Source: Heligmosomoides polygyrus polygyrus (Eukaryota > Nematoda > Chromadorea > Rhabditida > Heligmosomidae). Taken from it: 64,000 nt of DNA. Positions 63,564 through 64,000 of this stretch are shown piece by piece. How positions within the stretch are numbered: the first letter of the stretch is position 1; each line of letters starts with the position of its first letter. The position numbers were made by a program, and so were the translations under genes. The DNA lies in NCBI GenBank assembly GCA_947396885.1, contig OX377201.1, positions 24,343,923-24,407,922 of the forward strand, given 5' to 3'. The notes under the pieces are model-generated. The model was not told the origin of the DNA and did no database searches. It saw nothing but the letters and a program-made list of their open reading frames with translations.

Positions 63564-63785
63564 TGCTGTAAGTCTTTGATGAGCCCGGCTCTGAGGCCGA
63601 ATTCCTGAATAACTTTACCCGTTATATGGGTAGAGGGTATAAATTGAAACATTAGTTGGATTTTACAAGAGGGAGGATGGGTGAATGGTGGAATAGAATT
63701 ATATCATTCACCGAATTATATCATATCATGAAGACCAAATTTGCTCTCTTCCTCTATCCTCTGCTGGTAAACGTATCCATCGCCA

Positions 63786-64000
63786 TTAACCCATTACCTT
63801 ATCAATCGTGAAGCCGGCCTCTGGACTCGTGAGCAAACTCATGGGTGAAAGTCCATTCAGGAATGGAGGTCCACCTGAGATTCCCATAAGAATCAAAATA
63901 TCCACGTACATATTATACATCAGCAGGCTCACCACTGTCACGCCATGTCCTTTGCATCTGCTGACCAAATGTGTGCACTTCAACTGCTTGATTACAGCGG
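63786..64000 (-). other. Possible exon at window edge
   Basis: The minus strand is open from the window edge to 63786, with a donor-like GATAAG|GTAATGG near 63800. The reading includes CTHLVSRCKGHG, a hydrophobic YNMYVDILILMGISGGPPFL and LLTSPEAGFTIDK. No family recognised; it could be the 3' part of an exon of a neighbouring gene. Confidence 0.3.

Overview
The window looks like nuclear DNA of a strongylid (hookworm-like, clade V) nematode. It has one multi-exon host gene with nematode-style splice sites (TTTTCAG acceptors). Around and inside that gene are transposable elements (TEs) typical of these worms: RTE and CR1-like LINEs, mariners, hAT-like and PIF/Harbinger-like elements, and tRNA-derived SINEs. 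The species is an inference. No bacterial-type operons, rRNA, CRISPR arrays or convincing functional tRNA genes were seen.

Layout. 1-3 kb: RTE scraps and a SINE. 3-7.1 kb: CR1-like LINE 1 with both ORFs open. 8.5-12 kb: a full-length RTE with one intact 971-aa ORF and a 12-bp target-site duplication (TSD). 12-13 kb: a mariner remnant interrupted by a GC-rich MITE, then a LINE 3' end. 13.5-17 kb: CR1-like LINE 2 on the minus strand, broken by one frameshift and one stop. 18-23 kb: SINE copies and two opposed mariner remnants. 23-40 kb: a minus-strand UNC-93-like gene with eight recognisable coding exons. Its two largest introns (6.6 and 7.1 kb) hold nested TEs: an LTR-like sequence split by a hAT-like element that carries an RTE fragment, and a mariner split by a 3.2-kb element that itself contains a 1.6-kb inverted-repeat element. 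40-48 kb: tRNA-like inverted-repeat elements, LINE fragments and an RRM retrocopy. 49.3-50.2 kb: a palindromic mariner. 54-57.5 kb: terminal-inverted-repeat (TIR) elements with another GC-rich MITE inside. 58-64 kb: RTE and mariner fragments, minisatellite-like DNA and a long hairpin.

Main points. (1) In both CR1-like LINEs the ORF1 stop codon directly follows a canonical -1 slippery heptamer (GGGAAAC then TGA; AAAAAAC then TAG), and the -1 frame is ORF2. In LINE 2 the ORF2 frame has no ATG before the endonuclease domain, so ORF2 is probably made by programmed frameshifting. (2) The RTE at 8527-11953 looks recent and competent. (3) LINE 1 is open throughout but has Asn in place of the catalytic Asp of the endonuclease GDFN motif. 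(4) At least one, probably two, mariner-type elements are foldbacks carrying the same end twice. (5) Several insertion orders can be read directly from TSDs. All coordinates come from reading the sequence by eye; ends of degenerate elements are approximate.
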